DNA of 64,000 nt from Chryseobacterium sp. 18061 (GTDB lineage: Bacteria > Pseudomonadota > Gammaproteobacteria > Enterobacterales > Enterobacteriaceae): positions 1 to 64,000 of the forward strand of contig CACSKA010000004.1 in NCBI GenBank assembly GCA_902706205.1, given 5' to 3'. Within the stretch, counting starts at the first letter, position 1. Each line of letters starts with the position of its first letter. A program made the translations under genes and the position numbers. This document shows, piece by piece, positions 36,158 through 50,218 of the stretch. Under the pieces are notes generated by a model that did not search any database, had not been told where the DNA came from, and worked only from the letters and a program-made list of their open reading frames with translations.

Positions 36158-37489
36158 ATGAGCCAACAACAAAACACCCAGACGTCGGGTCTGGGTCTGC
36201 TTCAGCGCGTGTTTAAACTGCGCGAGCATGGGACGACGGCACGCACAGAAGTGATTGCCGGTTGTACAACGTTCCTGACGATGGTGTACATCGTTTTTGT
36301 GAACCCGCAAATTCTGGGTGCCGCGGGCATGGATACCAGTGCGGTCTTCGTTACCACCTGTCTTATCGCCGCACTTGGCAGCATCCTGATGGGGCTGTTT
36401 GCTAACTTGCCAGTTGCGCTGGCACCCGCGATGGGTCTGAATGCCTTCTTCGCGTTTGTCGTGGTCGGAGCGATGGGCCTGACGTGGCAAGTGGGCATGG
36501 GCGCGATTTTCTGGGGTGCGATTGGTTTGCTGTTGCTGACCATTTTCCGCGTACGCTACTGGATGATTGCCAATATCCCAATGAGCCTGCGAGTGGGGAT
36601 CACCAGCGGTATCGGCCTGTTCATCGGCATGATGGGCCTGAAAAATGCGGGCGTGATTATCGCCAACAAAGACACTCTGGTGTCTATCGGCCACTTGACC
36701 TCTCACAGCGTGCTGCTGGGCATTCTCGGCTTCTTCATCATTGCGATCCTGGCTTCTCGTAACATCCATGCTGCGGTTCTGGTTTCCATCGTGGTGACCA
36801 CCTTGTTGGGTTGGGCACTGGGCGATGTTCACTATTCAGGTATCGTTTCGGCGCCACCGGATGTGACGTCTGTTATCGGTCATGTCGATCTGGCGGGTTC
36901 CTTTAACATCGGCCTTGCAGGTGTCATTTTCTCCTTCATGCTGGTTAACCTGTTTGACTCCTCCGGCACCCTGATTGGCGTGACCGATAAAGCGGGCCTG
37001 ACTGATGAAAACGGTACATTCCCGCGCATGAAGCAGGCGCTGTTCGTCGACAGTATTTCTTCTGTTGCCGGCGCGTTTATCGGTACGTCTTCCGTTACGG
37101 CATACATTGAATCCTCATCAGGCGTGTCCGTTGGTGGCCGTACCGGTCTGACGGCAGTCGTTGTAGGTCTGCTGTTCCTATTGGTTATTTTCCTGTCGCC
37201 GCTGGCTGGCATGGTACCGCCGTACGCTGCTGCAGGCGCGCTGATTTATGTCGGCGTGCTGATGACGTCCAGCCTCGCCCGCGTTAAGTGGGATGATCTG
37301 ACCGAAGCCGTTCCCGCATTTATTACTGCGGTGATGATGCCGTTCAGCTTCTCGATTACCGAAGGGATAGCGCTGGGCTTTATCTCTTACTGCGTGATGA
37401 AAATCGGTACAGGTCGTTTCCGCGACCTCAGCCCGTGCGTCATCGCTGTTGCGGTGCTGTTCGTTCTGAAGATTGTGTTTATCGACTGA
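36158..37489 (+). CDS. adeP: high-affinity adenine permease AdeP (PurP, YieG)
   Basis: A 443-residue nucleobase:cation symporter of the NCS2/AzgA-like family with about 12-14 membrane segments. The family motifs PAMGLNAFFAF and the later FLDSSGTLIGVTDKAG-like segment (NLFDSSGTLIGV) are intact. E. coli AdeP takes up adenine with proton symport. A long 5' leader contains a GTCGC/GCGAC hairpin (36099-36125). Confidence 0.95.
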   Translation: MSQQQNTQTSGLGLLQRVFKLREHGTTARTEVIAGCTTFLTMVYIVFVNPQILGAAGMDTSAVFVTTCLIAALGSILMGLFANLPVALAPAMGLNAFFAFVVVGAMGLTWQVGMGAIFWGAIGLLLLTIFRVRYWMIANIPMSLRVGITSGIGLFIGMMGLKNAGVIIANKDTLVSIGHLTSHSVLLGILGFFIIAILASRNIHAAVLVSIVVTTLLGWALGDVHYSGIVSAPPDVTSVIGHVDLAGSFNIGLAGVIFSFMLVNLFDSSGTLIGVTDKAGLTDENGTFPRMKQALFVDSISSVAGAFIGTSSVTAYIESSSGVSVGGRTGLTAVVVGLLFLLVIFLSPLAGMVPPYAAAGALIYVGVLMTSSLARVKWDDLTEAVPAFITAVMMPFSFSITEGIALGFISYCVMKIGTGRFRDLSPCVIAVAVLFVLKIVFID

Positions 37490-37511
37490 TAAACTGCTAA
37501 CAGGTATATGT

Positions 37512-37542
37512 AAAACGGCAACCTAAGGGTTGCCGTTTTTAG
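37512..37542 (+). terminator. adeP terminator
   Basis: AAAACGGCAACC (37512-37523), TAAG loop, GGTTGCCGTTTT (37528-37539) and a T-run. Confidence 0.93.
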
Positions 37543-37561
37543 TTTTTGCGCCTGCCCCTGT

Positions 37562-37582
37562 GGGAGAGGGTCGGGGTGAGGG
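37562..37582. repeat. GC-rich palindromic repeat, copy 2 (right arm only)
   Basis: GGGAGAGGGTCGGGGTGAGG followed by G matches the right arm of the repeat after phoU (35294-35314) with one mismatch. It lies between convergent adeP and chrR and lacks a well-matched left arm. Confidence 0.65.
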
Positions 37583-37600
37583 CATCAGGCCGCACCCTTC

Positions 37601-38167
37601 CTACTTTTTCACCCGCTGAATATAATCCCCGAATGCGGTCAACTGACCGGTCAGGTGGTCGAGCGTGCTCTGGTCAATCACTTCACCCGTTTGCGGGTCG
37701 ACCTTGTTCTGAATCACCCCGCCCATAAACTCCGGTTTGTTCATCACCATCGCATCAAGGAATACCAGAATCTGACGCAGGTGATACTGGCAACGTGCAC
37801 CGCCAATCGCGCCCATTGAGCTGGTCTGGATCAGCACCGGTTTCCCGGCCAGCGGTTGTTCAGGCAGACGTGACAGCCAATCGATGGCATTTTTCAGGCC
37901 GCCAGGCACGGAGTAGTTATACTCGGGCGTCACAATCACTACGCCGTCAGCCTCACGAATCTGCGCCGCCAGTGCTTCTACGCTCTGCGGAAAACCTTCC
38001 TCTTGCTGAATGTCGGCATCGTACAGCGGAATATCACCAATCGACGGTAGTGCGGAAATCGCCATGCCCGCCGGGGCGATGTTTGGCAGGGTGCGCGCCA
38101 CCATACCGTTAAATGAGTTTTTGCGCAGGCTTCCCAGTAATGTCACCACTTTCAATGCATCAGACAT
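37601..38167 (-). CDS. chrR: NADPH-dependent FMN reductase / quinone reductase ChrR (YieF)
   Basis: A 188-residue flavodoxin-fold reductase that reduces quinones and, in E. coli, chromate. FMN phosphate-binding GSLRKNSFN is near the N-terminus and TPEYNYSVPGGLKNAIDWLSR is the NADPH-dependent FMN reductase signature. Start at 38167 (MSDALKVVTLLG) is preceded by AAAGGAGT. It follows yieE by 30 bases and may be co-transcribed with it. Confidence 0.94.
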   Translation of the reverse strand: MSDALKVVTLLGSLRKNSFNGMVARTLPNIAPAGMAISALPSIGDIPLYDADIQQEEGFPQSVEALAAQIREADGVVIVTPEYNYSVPGGLKNAIDWLSRLPEQPLAGKPVLIQTSSMGAIGGARCQYHLRQILVFLDAMVMNKPEFMGGVIQNKVDPQTGEVIDQSTLDHLTGQLTAFGDYIQRVKK

Positions 38168-38197
38168 GATTACTCCTTTATTTTTCATCATGATAAG

Positions 38198-38947
38198 TCA
38201 GTTCAGTATAAGCGCTTTTTCCGCAGGCAGGCTGGTAAAACGCATCAGGCGGGCCGCGGGTTCGCTGGCACGGATTTGCATATCCGGCAGGCCGCGCCAA
38301 CCGGATTTACTATCGAACTCCCAGAGCTTCAGCCGTTCAATCGCAGGCGTAGCGGCAATGGACCACACCAGCACGTCTTCTGCATCGCAAATGGCTTCTA
38401 TTTGTAGCATGTTGGCGGCACGCAGGCGGCCAGAACCCGGCAGGAGCTGAAGCAACTGCTGCGAATCGTGTTGGGTCTCACCGATCAGTTTGAGAACGCT
38501 CTGGCGCAAGGCCATCAGCTGCGCTCGCGCTTCGTTGGGATCGTTTTGGTTTTTGACCCACAGAGATTCGTTATTGCTGAAAGGGTAATTTTCGGGTGCG
38601 CTAGGGCGGTTAAAACTGCGGGTCGTACGCTGCAGCTCCATGTCCAGGCCGCATTCGCCTTCGGTGGTCAGCGCGACACCGACGATATTTCCGGCATAGG
38701 CGATGGAGAAATGCGGTTGTTTACTGTCGCGAAACATCGGTTTGCCATCGGGGCGCAAAACCATTTCAGGAAGTTCGCTGATACCATAAAGCATAAACAG
38801 CAGCTCTGCGAGCAGCGCCCGGGAGGCCAAATAACGAGCCAGGCGATGCTGAGGCAGTTGTCGTGCCGCGTTGTGACAGGACGAAGAAAGCCGCACTGAG
38901 TGCAGATGCCCGTCGGTAAGGATCCCTCTTGCGAAATGCGTTGCCAT
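38198..38947 (-). CDS. yieE: phosphopantetheinyl-transferase-like protein YieE
   Basis: A 249-residue member of the 4'-phosphopantetheinyl transferase superfamily. The family core FSIAYAGNIVGVALTTEGECGLDMELQ contains the Mg-binding acidic residues; the second signature (usually WxxKEAxxK) is only loosely visible as LWVKNQNDPNEARAQL, so catalytic competence is uncertain. No carrier-protein or polyketide genes lie nearby. Length equals E. coli YieE. Confidence 0.88.
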   Translation of the reverse strand: MATHFARGILTDGHLHSVRLSSSCHNAARQLPQHRLARYLASRALLAELLFMLYGISELPEMVLRPDGKPMFRDSKQPHFSIAYAGNIVGVALTTEGECGLDMELQRTTRSFNRPSAPENYPFSNNESLWVKNQNDPNEARAQLMALRQSVLKLIGETQHDSQQLLQLLPGSGRLRAANMLQIEAICDAEDVLVWSIAATPAIERLKLWEFDSKSGWRGLPDMQIRASEPAARLMRFTSLPAEKALILN

Positions 38948-39108
38948 TATGTCGCTCCGTGATTAATGGTCTGTGAGGCTGATTATCCGGCGCTATTATC
39001 ACCCTCGATGATAAAGTTTTAATGTGGAATATCGTCGATGAAAAGCCGCCCATCAGAATATTTACATTTCCTTTGACGTAATAGTCTGCCAGTTCACAAA
39101 ATTAGGGC
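38948..39108. other. gap between yieE and the yidZ remnant
   Basis: About 160 bases with no gene. It should contain the yieE promoter on the minus strand. A 12-codon plus-strand ORF (39038-39076) has no recognisable relationship. Confidence 0.4.
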
Positions 39109-39462
39109 CTAAGCGCTGAGAAAACCGGATTGAAACGCATCACCGTAGAGCTGCTTAATCATCGGTTTTAGCCAGATTATCTTGGGATTATGACCGTTGC
39201 GCTTATGCCACATCAGCGTAAATGGCACCGCCACTTTTTGCAGTTGCGCGTCATCAAAGGGGATCGGGCGCATCACCAGTTTTAAACCGTGCTGCGGGTT
39301 ATAGTGCTGGCAGTAATAAGGCGTGGTGGCGACCGGCTGGCGTCCAGCCTTATCCGCAACACGCCCGGCCAGCAGCATGGCTGCGGCCATTCCTGCTAAA
39401 TAGACTGAAAACGCGATGTGCAGTTGGGTTTCCGTAGCGGACAGATCCGCCGCAATGCGGGG
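39109..39462 (-). pseudogene. chimeric remnant: mdtL fragment fused in frame to yidZ C-terminus
   Basis: Minus strand. The first part (39462 to about 39329) encodes [20 protein letters not shown] and continues to [14 protein letters not shown], which is residues about 27-68 of the MdtL efflux pump. Without a frame change it then becomes [17 protein letters not shown]...[17 protein letters not shown]...[13 protein letters not shown], the last 75-80 residues of the LysR regulator YidZ (39328-39109). Both genes are otherwise missing, as are tnaC, tnaA and tnaB, which separate mnmE from mdtL in E. coli. No proper start codon is seen upstream. This is best read as a deletion scar, not a functional gene. 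Confidence 0.85.
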
Positions 39463-39514
39463 CTTTGAGGAGGGACACGAGTTGCCATTTGGACAACGGT
39501 GTTTTCCTGAATGG

Positions 39515-39539
39515 AAAAACCCACCGGATGCGGTGGGTT
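39515..39539 (-). terminator. mnmE terminator
   Basis: AACCCACCG (39518-39526), GATG, CGGTGGGTT (39531-39539), with five T following on the minus strand. It is 30 bases past the mnmE stop and could work in both directions. Confidence 0.9.
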
Positions 39540-39569
39540 TTGAATCAGTCGTTCTTCACCAGACGGCGC

Positions 39570-40934
39570 TTATTTACCGATGCAGAAGCTCGAGAAGATG
39601 CGACCGAGCAAATCGTCGGAGGTAAATTCTCCGGTGATTTCGCTCAATGCCTGCTGTGACAGTCGCAGTTCTTCGGCCAACAGTTCACCTGCCCAGGCAC
39701 CCAACAACTGGGCCTTGCCCTGTTGCAGGTGCTCTGCTGCTGCTTCGAGTGCTTGCAAATGGCGTCGACGGGCAAGGAATCCACCTTCCATATTGGTGTT
39801 AAAACCCATGCTCTGTTTGAGATGATTACGCAGAAGATCCACGCCTTCACCCTGACGGGCTGAAAGACGAATCAGCGAATGACTGTTCACCTCGCTCAGA
39901 CCTATCTCTTCGCCGGTGATATCCGCTTTGTTACGCACCACGGTGATCGGCAGGTTCGCAGGCAAACGGGCGATAAAGTCAGGCCAGATTTCTGCCGGAT
40001 CGACGGCGCTGGTGGTGGTGCTGTCGACCATAAACAGCACCCGATCGGCCTGCTCGATTTCCTGCCAGGCACGCTCAATACCAATGCGCTCAACTTCATC
40101 GCTGGCATCGCGCAGCCCGGCTGTGTCGATAATGTGCAGCGGCATCCCATCGATATGAATGTGTTCGCGTAATACGTCGCGAGTGGTGCCCGCGATATCA
40201 GTAACAATCGCGGCTTCACGGCCGGCCAGTGCGTTCAGCAGGCTCGATTTACCGGCGTTTGGACGTCCGGCGATGACCACTTTCATCCCTTCGCGCAGCA
40301 GGCTGCCCTGACGGGCTTCGGCACGTACGGCGTCGAGATCGCCGATAACGGTGTTGAGTTGCGCTTCGATTTTGCCATCGGAGAGGAAATCAATTTCTTC
40401 ATCCGGGAAATCGATCGCCGCTTCGACGTAGATGCGCAGATGGGTCAACGCTTCTACCAGATGATTCACACGTGCCGAGAACTCCCCTTGCAGCGAGTTC
40501 ATCGCGGAACGTGCCGCTTGTTCGGAGCTCGCGTCGATCAGGTCGGCAATTGCTTCGGCCTGAGCCAGATCGAGCTTATCGTTGAGGAATGCGCGTTCGG
40601 AGAATTCACCCGGATTGGCAATACGCACACCGGGCAGTGTCAGAATACGTTTGAGCAGCAGGTCGAGGATAACCGGGCCGCCGTGTCCCTGAAGCTCCAG
40701 AACGTCTTCCCCGGTAAAGGAGTTCGGCCCTGGGAACCATAAGGCGATACCCTGATCCAGCGTCGCGCCTTCGACATCGCGAAAAGGCAAGTAATCGGCG
40801 TAGCGCGGCTTCGGCAGCTTGCCCAATACCGCCAGTGCAACGTCGCGTGCCTTCAGGCCAGATATACGCAGAATACCCACGCCGCCGCGTCCTGGCGGTG
40901 TGGCCTGGGCAACAATCGTGTCGTTATGGTTCAT
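39570..40934 (-). CDS. mnmE: tRNA modification GTPase MnmE (TrmE)
   Basis: A 454-residue GTPase that acts with MnmG at the tRNA wobble uridine. The N-terminal tetrahydrofolate-binding domain ([26 protein letters not shown]) is followed by a helical domain with an inserted G domain: G1 GRPNAGKS, G3 [12 protein letters not shown]4 RNKAD. The C-terminal FCIGK supplies the catalytic cysteine. Start at 40934 gives the E. coli length. Confidence 0.97.
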   Translation of the reverse strand: MNHNDTIVAQATPPGRGGVGILRISGLKARDVALAVLGKLPKPRYADYLPFRDVEGATLDQGIALWFPGPNSFTGEDVLELQGHGGPVILDLLLKRILTLPGVRIANPGEFSERAFLNDKLDLAQAEAIADLIDASSEQAARSAMNSLQGEFSARVNHLVEALTHLRIYVEAAIDFPDEEIDFLSDGKIEAQLNTVIGDLDAVRAEARQGSLLREGMKVVIAGRPNAGKSSLLNALAGREAAIVTDIAGTTRDVLREHIHIDGMPLHIIDTAGLRDASDEVERIGIERAWQEIEQADRVLFMVDSTTTSAVDPAEIWPDFIARLPANLPITVVRNKADITGEEIGLSEVNSHSLIRLSARQGEGVDLLRNHLKQSMGFNTNMEGGFLARRRHLQALEAAAEHLQQGKAQLLGAWAGELLAEELRLSQQALSEITGEFTSDDLLGRIFSSFCIGK

Positions 40935-40960
40935 GGTTAGTCTCTTTCTATACCTAATAA

Positions 40961-40984
40961 AAAAGGCGGTCATCAGACCGCCTT
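40961..40984 (-). terminator. terminator/attenuator between yidC and mnmE
   Basis: AAGGCGGTC, ATCA, GACCGCCTT (40963-40984) followed on the minus strand by six T. It lies between the yidC stop and the mnmE start. Confidence 0.9.
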
Positions 40985-41008
40985 CCATTTTAGCGAACGC
41001 CTACCGAA

Positions 41009-42655
41009 TCAGGATTTTTTCTTTTCGCGGCTATGCAGGCCACGTTTTTCCAGACCACGGTAAATCAGCTGCTGCTGGATGATAGTCACCAGGTTGCTGA
41101 CGATATAGTACAGCACCAGACCTGACGGGAACCACAGGAAGAACACGGTGAAGATGACCGGCATAAAGGTCATGATCTTCTGCTGCATCGGGTCGGTCAC
41201 GGTGGTTGGAGACATCTTCTGGATGAAGAACATCGTCACGCCCATCAGGATCGGCAGGATGTAGTACGGGTCCTGTGCGGACAAGTCATGGATCCACAGA
41301 GCAAACGGCGCATGACGCAGTTCAACGGAGCCCATCAGCATGTAGTACAGCGCAAGGAAGATTGGCATCTGGATAACCAGAGGGAAGCAGCCACCGAGTG
41401 GGTTTACTTTCTCTGCTTTATACAGGGCCATCATTTCCTGGCTCTGACGCTGTTTGTCATCGCCCAGACGCTCACGCATCGCCGCAATCTTCGGCTGCAG
41501 CATACGCATCTTCGCCATGGAGGTGTACTGCGCTTTGGTCAGCGGGTACATGATGCCACGAACGATGAAGGTGATAACGATGATGGAGAAGCCCCAGTTA
41601 CCGAGGAAGCTGTGGATAAATTTCAGCAGCTTGAACAACGGCTGAGAAATGAACCACAACCAACCATAGTCAACGCTCAAGTCCAGGTGTGGCGCAACGG
41701 CTGCCATTTTGTCCTGAATTTCCGGGCCAACCCACAGGGTGCTGGCAAGGTTTGCCGCCTGACCTGGCTGAACCAGTACTGGCTGAGACTTATACCCAAT
41801 AGCCGCAATGCCGTTACCGAGGTTAGTCGTGTAGAAGTTGTTCGAACCGTCGTTGTTCGGTACCCATGCGGTAGCAAAGTACTGCTGCAGCATCGCAACC
41901 CAACCGCCTTTAGAACTGATGTTCAGGTTCTCGTTATCGGCGATTTTGTCGAACTTATACTTTTCATACTTCTCGTCTGGCGTAGAGTAAGCCGCGCCAC
42001 GGAATGTATGCATGGTGGACAGACCGCCGCCTTTGGTATCGAGTGCCGGTGGCAGATTGATGGACTGCTTCAGCTGGCCGAAGGTGGAGACTTCCAGTGG
42101 TTTATCACCGGTGTTCTTCACGTTGTAGCCCACGTTCACCGCATATCCACCGCGTTTCAGGGTGAAGGTTTTGGTGAAGGTGTTGCCGGCTTTATCGGTA
42201 TAAGTCAGCGGAATAGTCAGTTCATTCTGTCCATCAGCCAGAACAAACGCATCTTTATCAATGTTGTACAGTGGACGTGCACCATTAGCAGGGTTATCCG
42301 GGCCATCACGACCTGTCAGACCGCTCTGTGCCTGATAGATAAAGTCCGATGAGGTGTCCAGTAACTTAAACGGCTCGTTAGAATTCTGCGTTTTCGGATA
42401 AGTTAACAGCAGTGCCTGCTCAACATCACCACCACGGGTGTTGATAACGAGTTCAAGCACGTCGGTTTTCACCGTAATCAGTTTTCCCTGGCCACTGGCC
42501 GGAACGCCCTGGTCGGCGGCGCTGCCCGCAGCGGTGGTCGTAGTCTGCGTAATCTGCTGCTGAGGCTGAGGATTTTTATCCTGCTCCCATGCCTGCCAGA
42601 TCATGAAAGACACGAACAACAAAGCGATGACAAGAAGATTGCGTTGCGAATCCAT
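41009..42655 (-). CDS. yidC: membrane protein insertase YidC
   Basis: A 548-residue Oxa1/Alb3-family insertase that works alone or with SecYEG to insert membrane proteins such as F0 subunit c. One N-terminal membrane helix ([20 protein letters not shown]), a large periplasmic beta-sandwich domain, then five conserved membrane helices (from [20 protein letters not shown], which contains the essential groove Arg) and a basic tail [10 protein letters not shown]. It is followed by a terminator. Confidence 0.98.
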   Translation of the reverse strand: MDSQRNLLVIALLFVSFMIWQAWEQDKNPQPQQQITQTTTTAAGSAADQGVPASGQGKLITVKTDVLELVINTRGGDVEQALLLTYPKTQNSNEPFKLLDTSSDFIYQAQSGLTGRDGPDNPANGARPLYNIDKDAFVLADGQNELTIPLTYTDKAGNTFTKTFTLKRGGYAVNVGYNVKNTGDKPLEVSTFGQLKQSINLPPALDTKGGGLSTMHTFRGAAYSTPDEKYEKYKFDKIADNENLNISSKGGWVAMLQQYFATAWVPNNDGSNNFYTTNLGNGIAAIGYKSQPVLVQPGQAANLASTLWVGPEIQDKMAAVAPHLDLSVDYGWLWFISQPLFKLLKFIHSFLGNWGFSIIVITFIVRGIMYPLTKAQYTSMAKMRMLQPKIAAMRERLGDDKQRQSQEMMALYKAEKVNPLGGCFPLVIQMPIFLALYYMLMGSVELRHAPFALWIHDLSAQDPYYILPILMGVTMFFIQKMSPTTVTDPMQQKIMTFMPVIFTVFFLWFPSGLVLYYIVSNLVTIIQQQLIYRGLEKRGLHSREKKKS

Positions 42656-42657
42656 CG

Positions 42658-42915
42658 TTAGTGTTCTCTGGTATTTGTTGGTCCTGGTGGGACGGGATCG
42701 TCACCACCCGGGTGTAAAGGGTGGCATTTTAATACGCGTTTCACCGTCAACCAACTGCCTTTTAACACTCCAAACCTGCGCAATGCCTCAATTCCGTATT
42801 GTGAACAGGTGGGAGTGAAACGGCAGTGTGGCCCGAGTAGCGGACTAATCAGGCGTTGATAGACCCGGATAAGGGCTATCAGGACCCTTGAGCCAGGCGA
42901 CAGTGACGGCGCCAT
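42658..42915 (-). CDS. yidD: membrane protein insertion efficiency factor YidD
   Basis: An 85-residue member of the haemolysin-related DUF37 family that assists YidC-dependent insertion. Conserved core [31 protein letters not shown] with its characteristic cysteines. Its start overlaps the end of rnpA by 37 bases in a different frame, a conserved arrangement, and its stop is two bases before yidC. Confidence 0.96.
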   Translation of the reverse strand: MAPSLSPGSRVLIALIRVYQRLISPLLGPHCRFTPTCSQYGIEALRRFGVLKGSWLTVKRVLKCHPLHPGGDDPVPPGPTNTREH

Positions 42916-43238
42916 AATTTTTCCAACGCTTCCGTGATTGCCCGGTTGTCGAGGTCTGCAACCCCTTTCTTAACTAACACCACGAAATCCATAGCGGGAA
43001 GTTCATGCTGACGTAAACGGAAGCTCTCACGCGTCAGACGTTTAATCCGATTGCGTTCATGGGCGCGTTTAACGTTTTTCTTGGCGACAGTAAGACCGAT
43101 GCGGGGATGCCCCAGCGAATTTAGGCGGCCGAGGATGGTGATTTGCGGCGTGCCAGCCCGTTGCGGCTGCTGGAAGACGAATGTGAAATGATTGGGAGTT
43201 AACAAGCGTAACTCCCTGGGAAAAGCTAGCTTAACCAC
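42879..43238 (-). CDS. rnpA: ribonuclease P protein component
   Basis: A 119-residue basic protein that binds the RNase P RNA and helps it cleave tRNA 5' leaders. The RNR motif region [17 protein letters not shown] and N-terminal [13 protein letters not shown] are conserved. It lies 16 bases after rpmH in the same transcript. Confidence 0.97.
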   Translation of the reverse strand: MVKLAFPRELRLLTPNHFTFVFQQPQRAGTPQITILGRLNSLGHPRIGLTVAKKNVKRAHERNRIKRLTRESFRLRQHELPAMDFVVLVKKGVADLDNRAITEALEKLWRRHCRLAQGS

Positions 43239-43254
43239 TCAGGGGTTAGCTTTA

Positions 43255-43407
<153 letters not shown>

Positions 43408-43496
43408 CTAAACTTGAATAAATTCACTGACTTTTGCGTGTACCCGAACGAGTTTCGAACGACTTCCGCTTCAGTGTGGGTGATTAAAGAGGCCGG

Positions 43497-43525
43497 ATTG
43501 TAATAATTGTACACTCCGGAGTCAA
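43497..43525 (-). promoter_or_regulatory. rpmH promoter
   Basis: On the minus strand TTGACT (43520-43525), a 17-base spacer and TACAAT (43497-43502) form a near-consensus sigma-70 promoter about 100 bases upstream of rpmH. Confidence 0.85.
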
Positions 43526-43995
43526 TTCTCTTTACCTTATTTCCCGCGTATTTCCGCACGATTTCGCGTGCAAAATGACCGGCAACGGTCCGCGTTAGCG
43601 AGTAACACGCACCGGGTGGAGGATTATAAAGCCTGCCAATTAAAGCGCAAGGATCGCCCGGGATCTTTATTAGATCGATTATGCAAAAAATTGTCGCGGC
43701 GCATTAATTTTTCCAATATGCGGGCGAAATCGCCCCTCACTCTAGCCAGGATCGATTACACTTAGCCGGTCTCGATCTTCCCTGTGGATAAATCGGGAAG
43801 AAACTGTGAGAAACAGGAGATCTCTGGCGCAGTTTAGGCTATGATCCGCGGTCCCGATCGTGATCCTGGATCCTGACCGGAGTAACAACCGCTGATAGCG
43901 GTTCGCACGTCACCCCCACCGACCTGTGGGCTGTCCGATGTGTGTCAACAATCATTAATTCTGTTTCACCCTTATTTGTTCGACTGGAGTCCGCC
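43526..43995 (+). promoter_or_regulatory. dnaA upstream control region
   Basis: No gene is seen in this stretch. A consensus DnaA box (TGTGGATAA, 43783-43791, the reverse of TTATCCACA) and a -10 TATGAT (43840-43845) match the E. coli dnaA2 promoter, followed by a GC-rich discriminator and clustered GATC sites suited to SeqA/Dam control. The box supports autorepression by DnaA. The sequence between about 43530 and 43740 shows nothing I can assign. Confidence 0.8.
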
Positions 43996-45393
43996 GTGTC
44001 ACTTTCGCTTTGGCAGCAGTGTCTTGCCCGATTGCAGGATGAGTTACCAGCCACAGAATTCAGCATGTGGATCCGCCCATTGCAGGCGGAGCTGAGCGAT
44101 AACACGCTGGCATTGTATGCACCAAATCGTTTTGTGCTTGATTGGGTAAGGGATAAATACCTCAATAATATCAACGGACTGTTGAATGATTTCTGCGGTA
44201 CCGACGCCCCACAACTGCGGTTTGAAGTGGGTGCCAGACCTGCCACGCAGGTTGCGAGAGAAACCGCGCAGGTTGCCGTGCAGGCACATGCTCAGCAGGT
44301 ATATGCACCGCGTGCCATTCCTCAGGCACGCCAGGGCTGGGATAACGTCCCCGCTCCGGCAGAACCGTCCTATCGCTCCAACGTAAACGTAAAGCACACG
44401 TTCGATAACTTCGTTGAAGGTAAATCGAACCAGTTAGCACGTGCTGCAGCGCGTCAGGTGGCTGATAATCCTGGCGGCGCATACAACCCATTGTTCCTTT
44501 ATGGCGGTACGGGTCTCGGTAAAACGCACCTGTTACACGCTGTTGGCAACGGCATTATTGCCCGTAAACCGAACGCCAAAGTGGTGTACATGCACTCCGA
44601 GCGTTTTGTTCAGGACATGGTCAAAGCCCTGCAGAACAATGCCATCGAAGAGTTCAAACGTTACTACCGTTCCGTTGATGCCCTGCTAATAGATGACATT
44701 CAGTTCTTTGCTAATAAAGAACGATCCCAGGAAGAGTTCTTCCACACCTTCAATGCCCTGCTGGAAGGGAATCAACAGATCATCCTTACGTCCGATCGCT
44801 ATCCTAAAGAGATCAACGGCGTTGAAGATCGTCTGAAGTCCCGTTTTGGCTGGGGATTAACCGTTGCGATCGAACCGCCGGAGCTTGAAACGCGCGTGGC
44901 GATCCTGATGAAAAAGGCCGACGAGAACGATATTCGTCTGCCGGGCGAAGTAGCGTTCTTTATTGCCAAGCGCCTGCGTTCCAACGTGCGTGAGCTTGAA
45001 GGCGCACTGAACCGCGTTATCGCCAACGCCAATTTTACCGGTCGTGCCATTACCATTGATTTCGTGCGTGAAGCGTTGCGCGATCTGCTGGCGCTGCAGG
45101 AAAAACTGGTCACCATCGACAATATTCAAAAGACGGTGGCGGAGTACTATAAGATCAAAGTGGCAGATTTGCTGTCCAAGCGTCGTTCCCGCTCTGTGGC
45201 GCGTCCGCGCCAGATGGCGATGGCGCTGGCCAAGGAACTCACCAACCACAGCCTGCCGGAAATTGGCGATGCGTTTGGTGGCCGCGACCACACGACCGTG
45301 CTGCATGCGTGCCGCAAGATCGAGCAGTTGCGTGAAGAAAGCCATGACATCAAAGAAGATTTCTCCAACTTAATCAGAACATTATCTTCGTGA
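43996..45393 (+). CDS. dnaA: chromosomal replication initiator DnaA
   Basis: A 465-residue AAA+ initiator that opens oriC (15800-16075). Domain [18 protein letters not shown] is followed by a variable, slightly shortened linker (E. coli has 467 residues), then the AAA+ core with Walker [10 protein letters not shown] and Walker [10 protein letters not shown], and domain IV with the box-binding signature [14 protein letters not shown]. The start is GTG at 43996; an upstream in-frame ATG at 43942 would add a non-conserved leader. Confidence 0.97.
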   Translation: MSLSLWQQCLARLQDELPATEFSMWIRPLQAELSDNTLALYAPNRFVLDWVRDKYLNNINGLLNDFCGTDAPQLRFEVGARPATQVARETAQVAVQAHAQQVYAPRAIPQARQGWDNVPAPAEPSYRSNVNVKHTFDNFVEGKSNQLARAAARQVADNPGGAYNPLFLYGGTGLGKTHLLHAVGNGIIARKPNAKVVYMHSERFVQDMVKALQNNAIEEFKRYYRSVDALLIDDIQFFANKERSQEEFFHTFNALLEGNQQIILTSDRYPKEINGVEDRLKSRFGWGLTVAIEPPELETRVAILMKKADENDIRLPGEVAFFIAKRLRSNVRELEGALNRVIANANFTGRAITIDFVREALRDLLALQEKLVTIDNIQKTVAEYYKIKVADLLSKRRSRSVARPRQMAMALAKELTNHSLPEIGDAFGGRDHTTVLHACRKIEQLREESHDIKEDFSNLIRTLSS

Positions 45394-45397
45394 CGCT

Positions 45398-46497
45398 ATG
45401 AAATTTACCGTTGAACGTGAACATTTATTAAAACCGCTGCAGCAAGTAAGTGGCCCATTAGGTGGTCGCCCAACGTTGCCGATTTTGGGTAATTTACTGC
45501 TGCAGGTTGCAGACGGTTCCTTGTCATTGACCGGAACTGACCTTGAGATGGAAATGGTCGCACGCGTCGCGCTGCTTCAGCCGCACGAACCGGGCGCCAC
45601 CACTGTGCCAGCGCGCAAGTTCTTCGATATTTGCCGTGGCTTGCCGGAAGGGGCTGAAATTGCCGTACAGCTTGAGGGTGACCGCATGTTGGTGCGCTCT
45701 GGTCGTAGCCGTTTCTCTCTTTCTACGCTGCCTGCTGCCGATTTCCCGAACCTCGACGACTGGCAAAGCGAAGTGGAATTCACCGTTGTTCAGGCGACGA
45801 TGAAACGCCTGATTGAAGCGACCCAGTTTTCCATGGCACATCAGGACGTTCGCTACTACTTAAACGGCATGCTGTTCGAAACCGAAGGTGAAGAACTGCG
45901 TACCGTAGCGACCGATGGCCACCGACTGGCGGTCTGTTCAATGCCTATCGGCGAAACGTTACCGAACCATTCGGTGATCGTACCGCGTAAAGGCGTAATC
46001 GAGCTGATGCGTATGCTCGACGGCGGCGACAACCCAATGCGTGTGCAGATTGGCAGTAACAACATCCGCGCCCACGTGGGTGATTTCATCTTCACCTCTA
46101 AACTGGTGGATGGTCGTTTTCCGGACTACCGTCGCGTGTTGCCGAAAAACCCGGACAAACATCTCGATGCGGGCTGCGACATTCTCAAGCAGGCGTTTGC
46201 CCGTGCGGCGATCCTGTCGAACGAGAAATTCCGCGGCGTACGTTTGTATGTCAGCGAAAATCAGCTGAAAATCACCGCCAACAACCCGGAGCAGGAAGAA
46301 GCAGAAGAAATTCTGGACGTCACCTACGCTGGGACCGAGATGGAAATCGGCTTCAACGTCAGCTACGTACTGGATGTGCTCAATGCACTGAAATGCGAAA
46401 ACGTCCGAATTCTGCTGACCGACTCTGTATCCAGCGTTCAGATTGAAGATGCAGCCAGCCAAAGCGCGGCTTACGTTGTTATGCCAATGAGATTGTA

Positions 46498-46498
<1 letters not shown>
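45398..46498 (+). CDS. dnaN: DNA polymerase III beta sliding clamp
   Basis: A 366-residue clamp protein; dimers encircle DNA and give processivity. Three similar domains; the C-terminal YVVMPMRL forms part of the clamp-binding pocket. It begins four bases after dnaA, and its stop shares one base with the recF start. Confidence 0.98.
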
Positions 46499-50014
<3,516 letters not shown>

Positions 50015-50023
50015 GTAACGTGT

Positions 50024-50098
50024 TCCCCGGTGGCGCTAACGCTTGCCGGGGCGACAAATTATATAAGCCCGGTGAGCGCTAGCGCCACTGGGCTTTTT
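50024..50098. repeat. REP unit plus terminator after gyrB
   Basis: CCCCGGTGGCGC...GCTTGCCGGGGC (50026-50053) is a REP unit. The next palindrome, AAGCCCGGTGAGCGC followed by TAGCGCCACTGGGCTT (50065-50094) and T5, combines REP-like sequence with an intrinsic terminator for gyrB. Confidence 0.85.
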
Positions 50099-50218
50099 AT
50101 TGCCGCAAAAGAGGAATTCCCGCCTCGATCTCTATCCCCCTTTTACCCCGACTCTTTTGCTGTTTTTTGAGCTAAATCGCGTTAGCATGAGTGAGAACTC
50201 ACTTATCTCGGGGATCCT

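Noticed and set aside
41288..42352. 354-codon plus-strand frame opposite yidC
   Set aside because: Antisense to the conserved insertase gene with low-complexity, Arg/His/Gln-rich translation.
43568..43765. 65-codon plus-strand frame between rpmH and dnaA
   Set aside because: It sits in the conserved rpmH-dnaA promoter region and shows no recognisable protein features.
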